Below are positions 24,281-33,410 of a stretch of DNA of 33,443 nucleotides, in pieces. Each line of letters starts with the position of its first letter. The first letter of the stretch is position 1. This DNA is from an uncultured Lachnospiraceae bacterium (GTDB taxonomy: Bacteria; Bacillota; Clostridia; Lachnospirales; Lachnospiraceae): NCBI GenBank assembly GCA_905197485.1, contig CAJJYZ010000027.1, positions 1-33,443 of the forward strand. Reading direction: 5' to 3'. The notes under the pieces are model-generated. The model saw nothing but the letters and a program-made list of their open reading frames with translations. It searched no databases and was not told the origin of the DNA. A program made the translations under genes and the position numbers.

Positions 24281-25570
24281 TTATTCCGGCAATGTTACAA
24301 TCCCGGCGCGCACCAATTTCTCCAGACTCATCAAAATACCGAGTTTTGCATGCGGCCATGTAAGTCCTCCCTGGAAATATACCGCATACGGAGGTTTAAT
24401 CGGTCCGTCCGCACTCAGTTCAATCGAAGAACCCTGTACAAATGCACCCGCCGCCATAATCACGTCGCTATCGTATCCCGGCATCGCCCATGGAATCGGT
24501 GTCACATAGCTATCCACCGGAGCTGCCGCCTGAATGCCTTCACAGAATGCAATGACTCCCTCCGGCTTTCCGAATGTGACTGCCTGAATGATATCATGTC
24601 TGCTTTCCGTACTGTTCGGAACGACCGCATATCCCAATGTCTCATAAATATTTGCCGCAAAAATCGCACCTTTTAAGGCGCTGCTCACGACCGTCGGCGC
24701 AAGGAACAGTCCCTGATAGAAAGACTGCATCACGCCAAGAGAGGCGCCGACTTCTTTTCCGAGACCCGGAGAAGTCAGGCGGTATGCACAGTTCTCGATA
24801 TATTCTTCTTTTCCTGCCACATATCCTCCGATTGGCGCAAGTCCGCCTCCCGGATTCTTGATGAGAGAGCCAACAACCAAATCTGCCCCCACATCGCTCG
24901 GCTCCACCGTCTCTACAAATTCTCCGTAGCAGTTATCTACCATGCAGATGACGTCCGGTTTGATTCCTTTTACAAAGGCAATGAGTTCGCCAATCTGTGC
25001 CACCGAAAAACTCGGACGTGTCTGATATCCTTTGGAGCGCTGGATGGTGACGAGTTTTGTTTTCTCATTGATAGCCTTTTTGATATTTTCATAGTCAAAT
25101 GTGCCGTCTTCCAGCAATTCTACCTGTCGATATGTAATTCCGTATTCCGCAAGAGAACCTTTGGACTCCCGGATTCCAATCACTTCCTCCAAAGTGTCAT
25201 ACGGTTTTCCTACCGGAGAAAGCAATTCGTCTCCCGGACGTAAGTTCGCGGAAAGCGCCAATGCTAACGCATGTGTTCCACAAGTAATCTGCGGTCTTAC
25301 GAGGGCAGATTCTGTGTGAAAAACGCTGGCGTACACTTCTTCCAACGTATCGCGCCCCTGGTCGTTGTATCCGTATCCACTTGCATAGTGGAAACAGCCC
25401 TCATTGACTCTTCTCTCCTGCATCGCTTTGATTACTTTTAACTGATTGTATTCTGCCACCTGGTCAATGCCTGAAAATCGTTCCTTTAAGGAAGCTTCGA
25501 TTTTCTGCCCAAACGCATAGACTGCTTCTGAAATTCCAAGTGACTCGTATTGTGATGTCATTTCTAACAT
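24281..25570 (-). CDS. COG4100 PLP enzyme (aluminium-resistance / MGL-like)
   Basis: The 429-aa fold-type I PLP protein resembles cystathionine lyases and is labelled an aluminium-resistance or methionine gamma-lyase family protein. The PLP lysine is probably the Lys in SLIKNPGGGLAPIGGY, with upstream VDNCYGEFVE supplying the cofactor-ring Asp. YNQLKVIKAMQE and HYASGYGYNDQGRDTLE are family hallmarks. AGGA lies 6 bases before ATG, and the start overlaps the miaA stop. Pairing with miaA is widespread in Firmicutes. The true substrate is not known. Confidence 0.9.
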   Translation of the reverse strand: MLEMTSQYESLGISEAVYAFGQKIEASLKERFSGIDQVAEYNQLKVIKAMQERRVNEGCFHYASGYGYNDQGRDTLEEVYASVFHTESALVRPQITCGTHALALALSANLRPGDELLSPVGKPYDTLEEVIGIRESKGSLAEYGITYRQVELLEDGTFDYENIKKAINEKTKLVTIQRSKGYQTRPSFSVAQIGELIAFVKGIKPDVICMVDNCYGEFVETVEPSDVGADLVVGSLIKNPGGGLAPIGGYVAGKEEYIENCAYRLTSPGLGKEVGASLGVMQSFYQGLFLAPTVVSSALKGAIFAANIYETLGYAVVPNSTESRHDIIQAVTFGKPEGVIAFCEGIQAAAPVDSYVTPIPWAMPGYDSDVIMAAGAFVQGSSIELSADGPIKPPYAVYFQGGLTWPHAKLGILMSLEKLVRAGIVTLPE

Positions 25571-26517
25571 TTGATTCCTGTTCCTTTCCTTATCTTCTCT
25601 ATCAAAAATTCCAGCATGTTCTCTTCTTCATAGCGGAATTGTTCTTTCTCAACCCAGATAACGTCCCGCTCCCGTCGAAACCATGTAATCTGCCGTTTCG
25701 CAAAATGCCTTGTGTCACGCTTCAAGATATAAATCGCTTCTTCCAAAGTTGTCTTTCCATCCAGATAATCCAGAATCTCCTTGTACCCAAGTCCCTGCAT
25801 GGAAACCATATCTCTTGTAAAGCCCTGCGCTTTCAAAGTGCAGACTTCTTCTATCAATCCTTCTTCGACCATCTCGTCAATTCTCCGGTCGATTCGCTCA
25901 TATAACTTCTGTCTCTCATCATTGAGTACAAAATAACAAAAATCATACGGAGACTCTTTCCCGCGTTCTTCTTCATTATGTTCTGAAATCTTCTTTCCGG
26001 TCTGATGATAGAATTCCAATGCCCGGATGACGCGCTTCACATTGTTTTCATGAATCTCTTCTGCCGATTTCTCATCCACTTGACGCAGCATGTCATGTAA
26101 ATATGCAGCTCCTTTTTCTTTAGCAAGCTGCTCCAATTGACGACGGTATGCATCATCCTTTTCGTTCTCCGTAAAATCGATATCATAGAGAAGAGCCTGA
26201 ATATAGAAGCCGGTTCCTCCGACCACAATCGGGATTTTCCCTTTTGCGCGAATCTTTTGCATGGCTTCCTTCGCCATCTGTTGAAATTTCACGACATGAA
26301 ATTCTTCCTGCGGCTCCAGCACGTCGATGAGATAATGCGGAACTCCTTGCATCTCTTCTTTTTTTATTTTTGCCGAACCGATATCCATCCCTCGATATAC
26401 TTGCATGGAATCCGCGGATATGATTTCTCCGTCGATTGCTTTCGCAAGAGAAATGGATAATTTTGTCTTTCCGACCGCCGTCGGTCCGGTTAATATAATC
26501 AATGGTTCTTTCTTCAT
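25564..26517 (-). CDS. miaA: tRNA dimethylallyltransferase
   Basis: Adds a dimethylallyl group to A37 of tRNAs that read codons starting with U. The 317-aa enzyme has the P-loop GPTAVGKTKLS (11-21), the DSMQVYRGMDIGSAK motif with the catalytic Asp, the VVGGTGFYIQALL motif and the ITWFRRERD tail. It begins 3 bases after mutL, in the classic mutS-mutL-miaA order. Confidence 0.97.
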   Translation of the reverse strand: MKKEPLIILTGPTAVGKTKLSISLAKAIDGEIISADSMQVYRGMDIGSAKIKKEEMQGVPHYLIDVLEPQEEFHVVKFQQMAKEAMQKIRAKGKIPIVVGGTGFYIQALLYDIDFTENEKDDAYRRQLEQLAKEKGAAYLHDMLRQVDEKSAEEIHENNVKRVIRALEFYHQTGKKISEHNEEERGKESPYDFCYFVLNDERQKLYERIDRRIDEMVEEGLIEEVCTLKAQGFTRDMVSMQGLGYKEILDYLDGKTTLEEAIYILKRDTRHFAKRQITWFRRERDVIWVEKEQFRYEEENMLEFLIEKIRKGTGIKC

Positions 26518-26520
26518 TTC

Positions 26521-28467
26521 TTACACAATCCTCTTGAATTTTTTCTCGAGTTCCCGCTTAGTCATTGCGATAATCGTCGGTCTTCCATGCGGACAATGAT
26601 ATGGGTTCTCCAGTTCCAAAAGTTCCCCAATCAAAGTCTCTACTTCCGCGGCAGACAATCTGGAATTCCCTTTCACCGCCGCCTTACAGGACATGGACGC
26701 TACTTTTTCCGCAATCATATCCGGCGCTTCCTGGGATGTAATCTCTTCCGCCAGGCCATCCAGCATTTCTATCAAAAGCTCTTTCTTCGCGATGCCGAAC
26801 AGATTATCCGGAACCGCGCGCACCGCATAAGAATCTCCCCCAAAAGGCTCTATCTCGAATCCAATCTTTGTGAACAAATCCATATGGGTTCGAAGAAGCT
26901 CCGCTTCCTGCATCGAAAGATTTAAAATAATCGGCGGACTTAAGTATTGGGAAGTAAACGCACGCGTCTTCATCTCCCGAAGCGTCTTCTCATACAGAAC
27001 GCGCTCATGCGCCGCGTGTTGGTCGATAATATAAAGCTGCTCCCGAAATTCCACAAGCCAATATGTCTCGAACGCCTGACCGATGAGGTGATATTCCTGC
27101 ACCGCTTTTTTGCTCAATAATTTTTCATCAAAAAAGTTTAACTGCTCTTCTTTTTGCGGCGCTTTCGTTTCTTTCTCCTCTTTTTCCGCAGGTGAAGAAG
27201 CGGAAGGGGTTTGCATCTTCGCATATTGAACCGCCTCCCGAATACGGTCTGCCTGTTCCGTTCCCCGATGAATCTGCCCCTGCTCCTTCACTTCCGCCTG
27301 GGAGTGCTGTTGATGATACGAAGCAACCCGTTCCCGCATCTTTTTCATAAAGTATGCTTCGTCCCGCACCTCCGGTTGTGCCGGAATCGAAGGCTTTCTC
27401 GTTTCCTGCAAGCTTGCCTGTTCTTTCTGTTCTTTTTTCTCTTCCTTTGGCTCCGGCAATTCCACACGTGGAATCAATTCTTTTTCTGTCAACGCCTCTT
27501 TCAGAGAATGATAGACAAAATTATAGACTTCCTGCTGATTGCTGAACCGAAGTTCCATCTTCGTCGGATGCACGTTCACATCCAAATCCTCTCCATCCAT
27601 CTCAAAATGAAGCACCGTAAACGGATACTTATGCTGCATCGTGAAGTCTTTGTACGCATCTTCAATGGCTTTCGCAAGAATCTGACTCTTCACATACCGG
27701 CCGTTGATGTAGTAGTTTTCATAATTTCTGTTTCCTCTTGAGATAAGAGGCTTCCCTATATAGCCGGTCAAATGAATGCCGGCAATCCGTTCATCCACAG
27801 ATAACAGATTATTTGCTATCTCTCTGCCGTACACATGATAAATTACATCTTTTAGTTTTCCGTTTCCGGAGGTATGAATCTTCTTCTGTCCATTGCTGAT
27901 AAACTGAATGGAGACTTCCGGATGGGACAGAGCAAGGCGCGTCATCAATTCATTGACATGGCTTGCCTCCGTCACCGGCGTTTTCAAAAACTTCCGGCGC
28001 GCCGGCGTATTGTAGAAGATTTGATGCACAAGAAATGTGGTTCCATCTGGAGCTCCCACTTCCTCCATCCCCTGTTCTTTTCCGCCGGAAATGTTATATT
28101 TTATTCCAAAATCACATTCTCTCGTCTTTGTAATCAATTCCACCTGGGAAATTGCCGCAATACTGGAAAGCGCCTCTCCTCGGAATCCAAGGGAAGAGAT
28201 TCCGGTCAAATCTTCTACCGAACGGATTTTACTCGTAGAGTGACGTAAAAAAGCGAGAGGAACTTCTTCCTTCGCAATCCCGCATCCATTATCCGTAATC
28301 CGAATCAGAGAGATTCCACCTTCCTGAATCTCTACCGTTACAGCCGTTGCTTTCGCATCGATGGCATTCTCCACGAGTTCTTTCACAATGGAGGCAGGGC
28401 GTTCGATGACTTCTCCCGCCGCAATCTTATCAATGGTAATCTGGTCTAATACTTGAATATTTGGCAT
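26521..28467 (-). CDS. mutL: DNA mismatch repair protein MutL (endonuclease type)
   Basis: ATPase that links mismatch recognition by MutS to strand removal. The 648-aa protein has GHKL motifs E33-N34, DNGCG (59-63) and SLGFRGEAL, a linker rich in Glu, Lys and Gln (about 335-455), and a C-terminal domain. That domain carries the metal-binding nuclease motif DQHAAHERVLYE (482-493), SCKAAVKG and CPHGRP (625-630), so it should be a nicking endonuclease as in organisms lacking MutH. It lies 18 bases after mutS. Confidence 0.97.
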   Translation of the reverse strand: MPNIQVLDQITIDKIAAGEVIERPASIVKELVENAIDAKATAVTVEIQEGGISLIRITDNGCGIAKEEVPLAFLRHSTSKIRSVEDLTGISSLGFRGEALSSIAAISQVELITKTRECDFGIKYNISGGKEQGMEEVGAPDGTTFLVHQIFYNTPARRKFLKTPVTEASHVNELMTRLALSHPEVSIQFISNGQKKIHTSGNGKLKDVIYHVYGREIANNLLSVDERIAGIHLTGYIGKPLISRGNRNYENYYINGRYVKSQILAKAIEDAYKDFTMQHKYPFTVLHFEMDGEDLDVNVHPTKMELRFSNQQEVYNFVYHSLKEALTEKELIPRVELPEPKEEKKEQKEQASLQETRKPSIPAQPEVRDEAYFMKKMRERVASYHQQHSQAEVKEQGQIHRGTEQADRIREAVQYAKMQTPSASSPAEKEEKETKAPQKEEQLNFFDEKLLSKKAVQEYHLIGQAFETYWLVEFREQLYIIDQHAAHERVLYEKTLREMKTRAFTSQYLSPPIILNLSMQEAELLRTHMDLFTKIGFEIEPFGGDSYAVRAVPDNLFGIAKKELLIEMLDGLAEEITSQEAPDMIAEKVASMSCKAAVKGNSRLSAAEVETLIGELLELENPYHCPHGRPTIIAMTKRELEKKFKRIV

Positions 28468-28485
28468 CGTACATTCCCCTTCTTC

Positions 28486-31143
28486 TTAGCCCCATCTGTT
28501 TTTCAACTTATTTTGCAGTCGATAAATCGTATTCAGCGCATCCATCGGCGTCATATTGCTGACTTCCAGTTCCTCCAACTCTTTCAATACATCATCGTCT
28601 TTCACCGTATCGAAGAGGGAAATCTGCGCCAAATCCACTTCATCATAGCGTTTCGTCTTTTGTTTCTTCTTCGTCTCCTGATTCTGTACCGTCAAATCCC
28701 GTACACGAGTTGTAATATCCGCGTCGGAAAGCTCCCCGACAATCTCTTTGGCACGTGCAATGACAGATTCCGGAACTCCGGCCAACTTGGCAACCTGAAT
28801 CCCGTAGCTTTTGTCTGCGCCTCCTTTGACAATCTTCCGCAGAAATACAATGTCGTCCCCTTTTTCTTTCACTGCGATACAATAGTTGTTCACGCTGTCA
28901 ATCTTTCCTTCCAGCTCCGTCAATTCGTGGTAATGTGTCGCGAACAGAGTTTTGGCGCCGAGAAGTTTCTTATTACTGATATGTTCAACAACCGCCCATG
29001 CAATACTCAATCCATCGAAGGTACTCGTTCCCCTTCCGATTTCATCCAAAATGAGAAGACTCTTATCAGTAGCATTTCTCAAAATATTTGCCACTTCCGT
29101 CATCTCAACCATGAACGTACTCTGTCCGGATGCAAGGTCATCCGAGGCTCCTACACGCGTAAAGATACGGTCCACGATTCCGATATTCGCACATTCTGCC
29201 GGAACAAACGAACCAATCTGCGCCAGGAGTAGAATCAACGCTGTCTGACGCATATAAGTGGACTTTCCGGCCATATTTGGGCCTGTAATAATCGAAACAC
29301 GATTTTTCTTATCATCCAAAAGCGTATCGTTTGCAATAAACATATCGTTTGGAATCATCTGTTCTACAACCGGATGTCTTCCGTTCTTGATATTGATGAC
29401 GCCTTTTTCATTGATTTTCGGTCTCACATAATGATTGCGTTCCGCCACGAAGGCAAATGACGCGAATACATCCAGTTTTGCGATAGCTTTTGCCGTCTTC
29501 TGGATACGAAGCACTTCCGCGCCGATGGTATCCCGCACCTGACAATATAATTCATATTCCAACGCGTATAACTTATCTTCGGCGCCTAGAATCGTATCTT
29601 CCAGCTCTTTGAGACGCGGAATAATATAACGCTCCGCATTGGCAAGCGTCTGTTTTCTTGTATAGTAATCCGGCACAAGGTCCTTGTAGGAATTAGTCAC
29701 TTCCAGATAATACCCAAATACTTTGTTGTATTTGATTTTCAAGTTCTTGATGCCTGTCTTTTCTCTTTCTTCTGATTCCAACTCGGCAAGCCATGTCTTT
29801 CCTTCAGTCTTAGCGCTCCGAAGACGGTCTACTTCCTCGTTGTAGCCATCCCGGATAATGCCTCCTTCTTTCATGGCAAGCGGGGGCTCTTCCACAATGG
29901 CAGTCTCTACAAGCTTGTATAAGTCCTGCAGCGGGTCCAGCTCCTCATGAAGATTTCGCAATAAGCCGCTTTGCATTTCTTCCAAAATATAACGGATATG
30001 AGGAAGCATCTGCAACGAACATTTGAAAGCGGTCAAGTCCCTCGGATTGGCAGACTGATATGTAATCCGGCTGATTAAACGTTCCAAATCATATACCGGA
30101 GACAAATATTCTCGGATTTCCTCTCTTGCGATGGCGTTGTCCTTCAGCTCTTCTACGGCATCCAACCGCGCTACAATCGCATCCTGCTCAATCAAAGGCT
30201 GCTCGACGTAACTTCTGAGCGTTCTCGCTCCCATGGCCGTTCTCGTCTTATCCAGTACCCAGAGGAGAGAGCCTCTTTTCTGCTTCTCACGCAACGTCTC
30301 ACAGAGCTCCAAGTTTCTTCTTGTAGAACTGTCTAAGAGCATGTATTTCCCCGTCGTATAACCGGTAATATGCGTTAAATGGGAAAGAGAAGTCTTCTGC
30401 GTCTCATAGAGATATTGCATCAGCGCTCCCGCGGCAATCACACCGCAATTATAATCGCCGAGTCCTAATCCTTCTAAAGTTCCCACTTGAAAATGTTCTT
30501 TCAAGACACGCTCACACATCGCATCGTCAAAGTACCAGGCGTCCAGAGAATAAATGGCAATGCCAAGCCTCTCTTTCAAGTCTTCCAAATCCATGCCGCT
30601 CATATAAAACGGCTCGTTGCAGATAATCTCAGACGGTGAAAATTTTGCAATCTCATCCAGTAATTTCTTCCCACTGTCAAGTTCCGTCACAAAATAATCG
30701 CCGGTAGACACATCTGCCACAGAGAGACCATATCGGTCCGCGATGTAAACGATACACATAATATAATTATTCTTCGTCTCATCCAATGCCTGCACATTCA
30801 GATTTGTACCAGGTGTTACGATTCGAACTACTTCGCGCTTCACAATCCCTTTCGCCTGCTTCGGGTCTTCCACCTGTTCACAGATTGCCACTTTATATCC
30901 TTTGGATACAAGACGATTCAGATAGCTTTCTACAGCGTGATAAGGAACGCCGCACATTGGCGCACGTTCCTCAAGCCCGCAATTCTTGCCCGTCAATACG
31001 ATTTCCAACTCTCTGGAAACCGTAACGGCATCTTCAAAAAACATCTCATAAAAATCGCCTAATCTATAAAATAAGATGCAGTCCGGATATTGTTTCTTTG
31101 TCTCCATATATTGCTGCATCATCGGCGTTAATGTACCATCCAT
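28486..31143 (-). CDS. mutS: DNA mismatch repair protein MutS
   Basis: Recognises mispaired bases. The 885-aa MutS has the mismatch-wedge motif F31-Y-E33, connector and lever domains, and an ATPase with Walker A GPNMAGKST (621-629), Walker B LLILDEIGRG (696-705) and the FATHYHEL motif. The C-terminal region keeps the short domain for tetramer/MutL contacts. AAGGAAA precedes ATG. miaB, often directly upstream in Clostridia, is not seen in the remaining 2.3 kb; an accessory block lies there instead. Confidence 0.97.
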   Translation of the reverse strand: MDGTLTPMMQQYMETKKQYPDCILFYRLGDFYEMFFEDAVTVSRELEIVLTGKNCGLEERAPMCGVPYHAVESYLNRLVSKGYKVAICEQVEDPKQAKGIVKREVVRIVTPGTNLNVQALDETKNNYIMCIVYIADRYGLSVADVSTGDYFVTELDSGKKLLDEIAKFSPSEIICNEPFYMSGMDLEDLKERLGIAIYSLDAWYFDDAMCERVLKEHFQVGTLEGLGLGDYNCGVIAAGALMQYLYETQKTSLSHLTHITGYTTGKYMLLDSSTRRNLELCETLREKQKRGSLLWVLDKTRTAMGARTLRSYVEQPLIEQDAIVARLDAVEELKDNAIAREEIREYLSPVYDLERLISRITYQSANPRDLTAFKCSLQMLPHIRYILEEMQSGLLRNLHEELDPLQDLYKLVETAIVEEPPLAMKEGGIIRDGYNEEVDRLRSAKTEGKTWLAELESEEREKTGIKNLKIKYNKVFGYYLEVTNSYKDLVPDYYTRKQTLANAERYIIPRLKELEDTILGAEDKLYALEYELYCQVRDTIGAEVLRIQKTAKAIAKLDVFASFAFVAERNHYVRPKINEKGVINIKNGRHPVVEQMIPNDMFIANDTLLDDKKNRVSIITGPNMAGKSTYMRQTALILLLAQIGSFVPAECANIGIVDRIFTRVGASDDLASGQSTFMVEMTEVANILRNATDKSLLILDEIGRGTSTFDGLSIAWAVVEHISNKKLLGAKTLFATHYHELTELEGKIDSVNNYCIAVKEKGDDIVFLRKIVKGGADKSYGIQVAKLAGVPESVIARAKEIVGELSDADITTRVRDLTVQNQETKKKQKTKRYDEVDLAQISLFDTVKDDDVLKELEELEVSNMTPMDALNTIYRLQNKLKNRWG

Positions 31144-31156
31144 CTATTTTTTCCTT

Positions 31157-31256
31157 GTATTTATCAGGTTTTTCGCACCTCTTTTTCGCCTACTACACAT
31201 TTTACTACACACTTTTTGAAAAAATGTCTTTTGGAAGATTCTGTCCTGATAAATAC
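31157..31256. repeat. 12-bp inverted repeat in the mutS leader
   Basis: GTATTTATCAGG (31157-31168) and CCTGATAAATAC (31245-31256) are perfect inverted copies 76 bases apart. On the mutS transcript the second arm ends just before the AAGGAAA ribosome-binding site. An inner pair, ACATTTT and AAAATGT, could nest within it. It may be a regulatory RNA fold or a trace of past insertion or deletion. Confidence 0.55.
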
Positions 31257-31314
31257 CGTCCTTTCTTTATGTAATTCCTTTTCCTAATTCTTTTCCTTTT
31301 AAGTCCTTTCCCAT
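31234..31314 (-). pseudogene. Remnant of a Tn916-type integrase N-terminus
   Basis: From ATG at 31314 the minus strand reads MGKDLKGKELGKGIT, then an ochre stop (31269-31267), then in the same frame RKDGIYQDRIF. From memory, Lachnospiraceae tyrosine integrases often start with this MGKDLKGKELG..I.QRKDG.Y..RF pattern, an arm-binding domain. A CAA-to-TAA change would explain the stop. No catalytic domain remains between here and mutS, so it is only the first about 27 codons of a decayed integrase. Identification rests on this short pattern and should be treated as provisional. Confidence 0.55.
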
Positions 31315-31374
31315 TTAGATGTATCATTCCTTTCACTGAAAGGCAAAAAAACACATTCTACCAATTCATCAACA

Positions 31375-31403
31375 ATCATAGCAAATTTTGAAAATCTTTT
31401 CAA
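31375..31403 (-). promoter_or_regulatory. Sigma-A promoter reading toward mutS
   Basis: On the minus strand TTGAAA (31403-31398), 17 bases, then TATGAT (31380-31375) with TGC before it (extended -10). It would give mutS a leader of about 225 bases containing the integrase remnant. It may have been the integrase promoter that now serves the mismatch-repair operon. Confidence 0.65.
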
Positions 31404-31520
31404 TGAAAAAAATTTTTCCTATAAATAGAATAAATTTTTACACCCTCTCCATATTCAAATATTTCTCTCGTAAATACCAGGCATGGTCTTCTGTAATATC
31501 ACCTTTTCTTTCTGAAAATA

Positions 31521-32827
31521 TTATTTTTGTGATTGTAAATATACTATTCCTCTCTGATATGCAGTCTCTGCAGAAGTTTCGATATCTGGTATAAGCATGT
31601 TTTCTTTTTTGCTCTGATTTGGTCTAATAAACTTTTTGTGGGAAATGCCTATCTCAAGCTTAGAATTCTCAAGTGTAAATTTAAGGATATCTCCATAAGC
31701 ACTTGGCTGATTACTGCTAGCTTCTCCAATAATCTTTCCAAGTTTTCCATCTCGTACCCATGTACAAAGCAATGTTGCAGAACTAAAAGTATATTTATCC
31801 GAGAGAATAACCAATTCTATTGGATTGTTTGTTTTTTCTTCTTTGGTTGATTCTTTATATGTTTTAAGTCCTTCTTTTTCTTCATATCCTCGTTGCTCTA
31901 TTGCAAAAGAAGAGTATCTACATATCATAGTCGATGCAGGTACTGACATTCCAAGTTCATTCAGAATTAAACTACAAGTCTCGCTATTACCTCCCGGATT
32001 TCCCCTGACATCAATCATTACTTTGTGACACCCGATATCGAGAGCCTCTGCCAACTCTGAAAGGATGAAATCTAACTTTTCATCGACTACGCACAAGTTT
32101 AAATCAATCACAAAAATATCTCCTTTTTTGTAACAGTTATTTTCGCCTACTCCATAAGAGAGCGTTTCAATTTTTTCATTTCCGAAAGGATATTGCTGTT
32201 TTCTTCCATCAGAAAACAAGATTTGAACTTTATTATTTTGAATTTTCACCCCACAATTTACTAATACACTTTTGACTATCAAAAATCTTTCTCTGTTTTT
32301 CGCTATTGCATTTTGGTTCTCGTGAGGTCGAATTAAATCGATTGTGTGATAAATATCTTGTATGTTTATACCACCAATTTCTTCTATGTATAAGTTTGTT
32401 TTTTCCCATTTTCATATAGATATGTTCTGCCATTTTCATAGATTGATTCTATTTGTAAAAATGGAGTTTTTTCTCCAGTTTCCCAGCTAAGTGTCGTATG
32501 TCCATCATCAAGGGAGGATAGATAGATGGAAGTTTTTTCTTGAAATTCTGTTATCGGCATTGCTCTTTGTGTGGTTTCTATATATGTTTTTTTTGCAGCT
32601 TTGTATTTTTCTTGTTCCTTTTCTAGCACAAAAAAGGGATGTACACTTTCCAGATACTCTATCACTTGGTTCCGGTCTTCTGCAACCTGTGTTTTTGATA
32701 AGTTCTGATTTGAGGAACAATCTGTTTCTTTCTGAACCGAACATCCAGATTGGAAAGTTATAAAAAATATTGTCAAAATGATAGAAATCATTTTTTTTAA
32801 ATATATAGCTTCGGTCTTTTGTTGCAT
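31521..32827 (-). pseudogene. S41-family peptidase lipoprotein, frameshifted
   Basis: Two frames make one gene. The first (from 32827) has a signal peptide with lipobox QSGC and an S41-type N-terminal domain ending DDGHTTLSW. The second (to 31521) has the S41 core VMIDVRGNPGG and a likely catalytic Ser in KYTFSSATL. They switch at an A6 run (32399-32404). One extra A joins them into a 435-aa protein, and 1307 plus 1 bases is divisible by three. GAAAGGA precedes the ATG. This could be a real null mutation, slippage-based switching, or a sequencing error. The gene is AT-rich compared with the core genes. Confidence 0.85.
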
Positions 32828-32909
32828 AGTATATCCTTTCTTTTTTATAAACTAACGCCATTTTTTAATGTCTGATACCAAAATTATGTTACGAACTACT
32901 ATTTTACAC

Positions 32910-33085
32910 CTATTTCTCGTAGGCATCCCTTACTTCAATACATGGGTCACCTAAAATCATCATAGGTTTGCTACAAAACTTATGTGCGATTACTTAGACC
33001 AGACTTTAATCGGAAAGCTAATAACATCTTGCAGAACAGACGACTTGAACTCGTTAGAGCAAACACATGACGCGCAACACACAAA
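32910..33085 (-). other. Possible coding relics on the minus strand
   Basis: Two abutting minus-strand frames look protein-like. One ends SSVLQDVISFPIKVWSK-stop at 32990. The next, offset by one base, reads VIAHKFCSKPMMILGDPC then IEVRDAYEK-stop at 32910. A one-base change would join them into about 50 residues. I do not recognise the sequence, and no start or Shine-Dalgarno is clear. It may be a decayed gene tail. Apart from this I see nothing in 32828-33122 except the terminator at its right end. Confidence 0.25.
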
Positions 33086-33108
33086 AGAGATTCCACTAGG
33101 GAATCTCT
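33086..33108 (-). terminator. Terminator of the HEPN-fragment gene
   Basis: AGAGATTCC and GGAATCTCT form a perfect 9-bp stem with a 5-base loop (33108-33100 with 33094-33086). On the minus strand TTT follows the stem, extending its terminal T to TTTT. It lies 15 bases after the stop of the HEPN-like frame. Confidence 0.75.
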
Positions 33109-33122
33109 CATTTCCATGTCCT

Positions 33123-33410
33123 TTATAATTCGTAGTCTTCTTCTAGTAATGCAGCCTCTTCCAATATCCCTGTTTCTATCTCTTGTTGGCTTAACTGTTC
33201 AATCATATTTGCAGTAGCATCTCTACATTTTGTCACAGCATACAAACAATCTTTTATATCGTCTGCGGTTAGTTCAATACTATCGTCTCCTGGATATCGG
33301 GTGGAAAAATAATATCCGTCAATGATACGCATTGCATTTTTTGTATCCCGTTCAAACTTCAAATCCATTTCACTGTCTAGAAATTTAATTAGTGTCTGCT
33401 GATTAAGCAG
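33123..33410 (-). pseudogene. HEPN-domain protein, N-terminally truncated
   Basis: From Met at 33368 the minus strand encodes 81 aa with IIDGYYFSTRYPGDD followed by LTADDIKDCLYAVTKC. This is the C-terminal part of a HEPN domain (Y-x-x-x-R-Y-P core). The frame is open for 14 more codons to an in-frame TAG (33413-33411), and those codons also fit a HEPN helix. The domain normally needs about 120-130 residues, so the beginning is missing: cut by this stop, by a frameshift, or partly beyond the window. HEPN proteins often pair with a nucleotidyltransferase as a toxin-antitoxin set; no partner is visible. An 81-aa product from 33368 cannot be excluded. Confidence 0.6.

Larger units (their letters stand above)
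31144..31520. other. Accessory gap upstream of mutS
   Basis: This 377-base AT-rich stretch has no complete gene. It holds the integrase remnant, the 12-bp inverted repeat, direct repeats of TACTACACA near 31190-31215, a run of purine-rich AAAGGA-like words on the minus strand, and a strong minus-strand promoter at 31375-31403. A stretch on the minus strand ending at about 31440 (KGDITEDHAWYLREKYL then a stop) reads like a protein tail, but I do not recognise it. Confidence 0.5.

Noticed and set aside
28453..29232. A 259-aa plus-strand open frame across mutS
   Set aside because: It lies wholly opposite mutS, lacks recognisable domains or a good Shine-Dalgarno, and has shadow-frame composition. 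The mutS frame carries all family motifs.
31329..31351. Hairpin CCTTTC-GAAAGG near a poly-A run as a terminator
   Set aside because: On the minus strand the T-run precedes the hairpin rather than following it, and no T-run follows on the plus strand, so it does not have terminator form.
32233..32439. A 68-aa minus-strand frame in the S41 peptidase
   Set aside because: It is the third, wrong frame around the poly-A lesion. The true continuation of the peptidase is in another frame, which joins directly to the downstream part.
33035..33060. A tRNA T-arm-like GTTCAAG sequence on the minus strand
   Set aside because: The flanking bases do not form a 5-bp T stem, and no acceptor, D or anticodon arms can be drawn around it.
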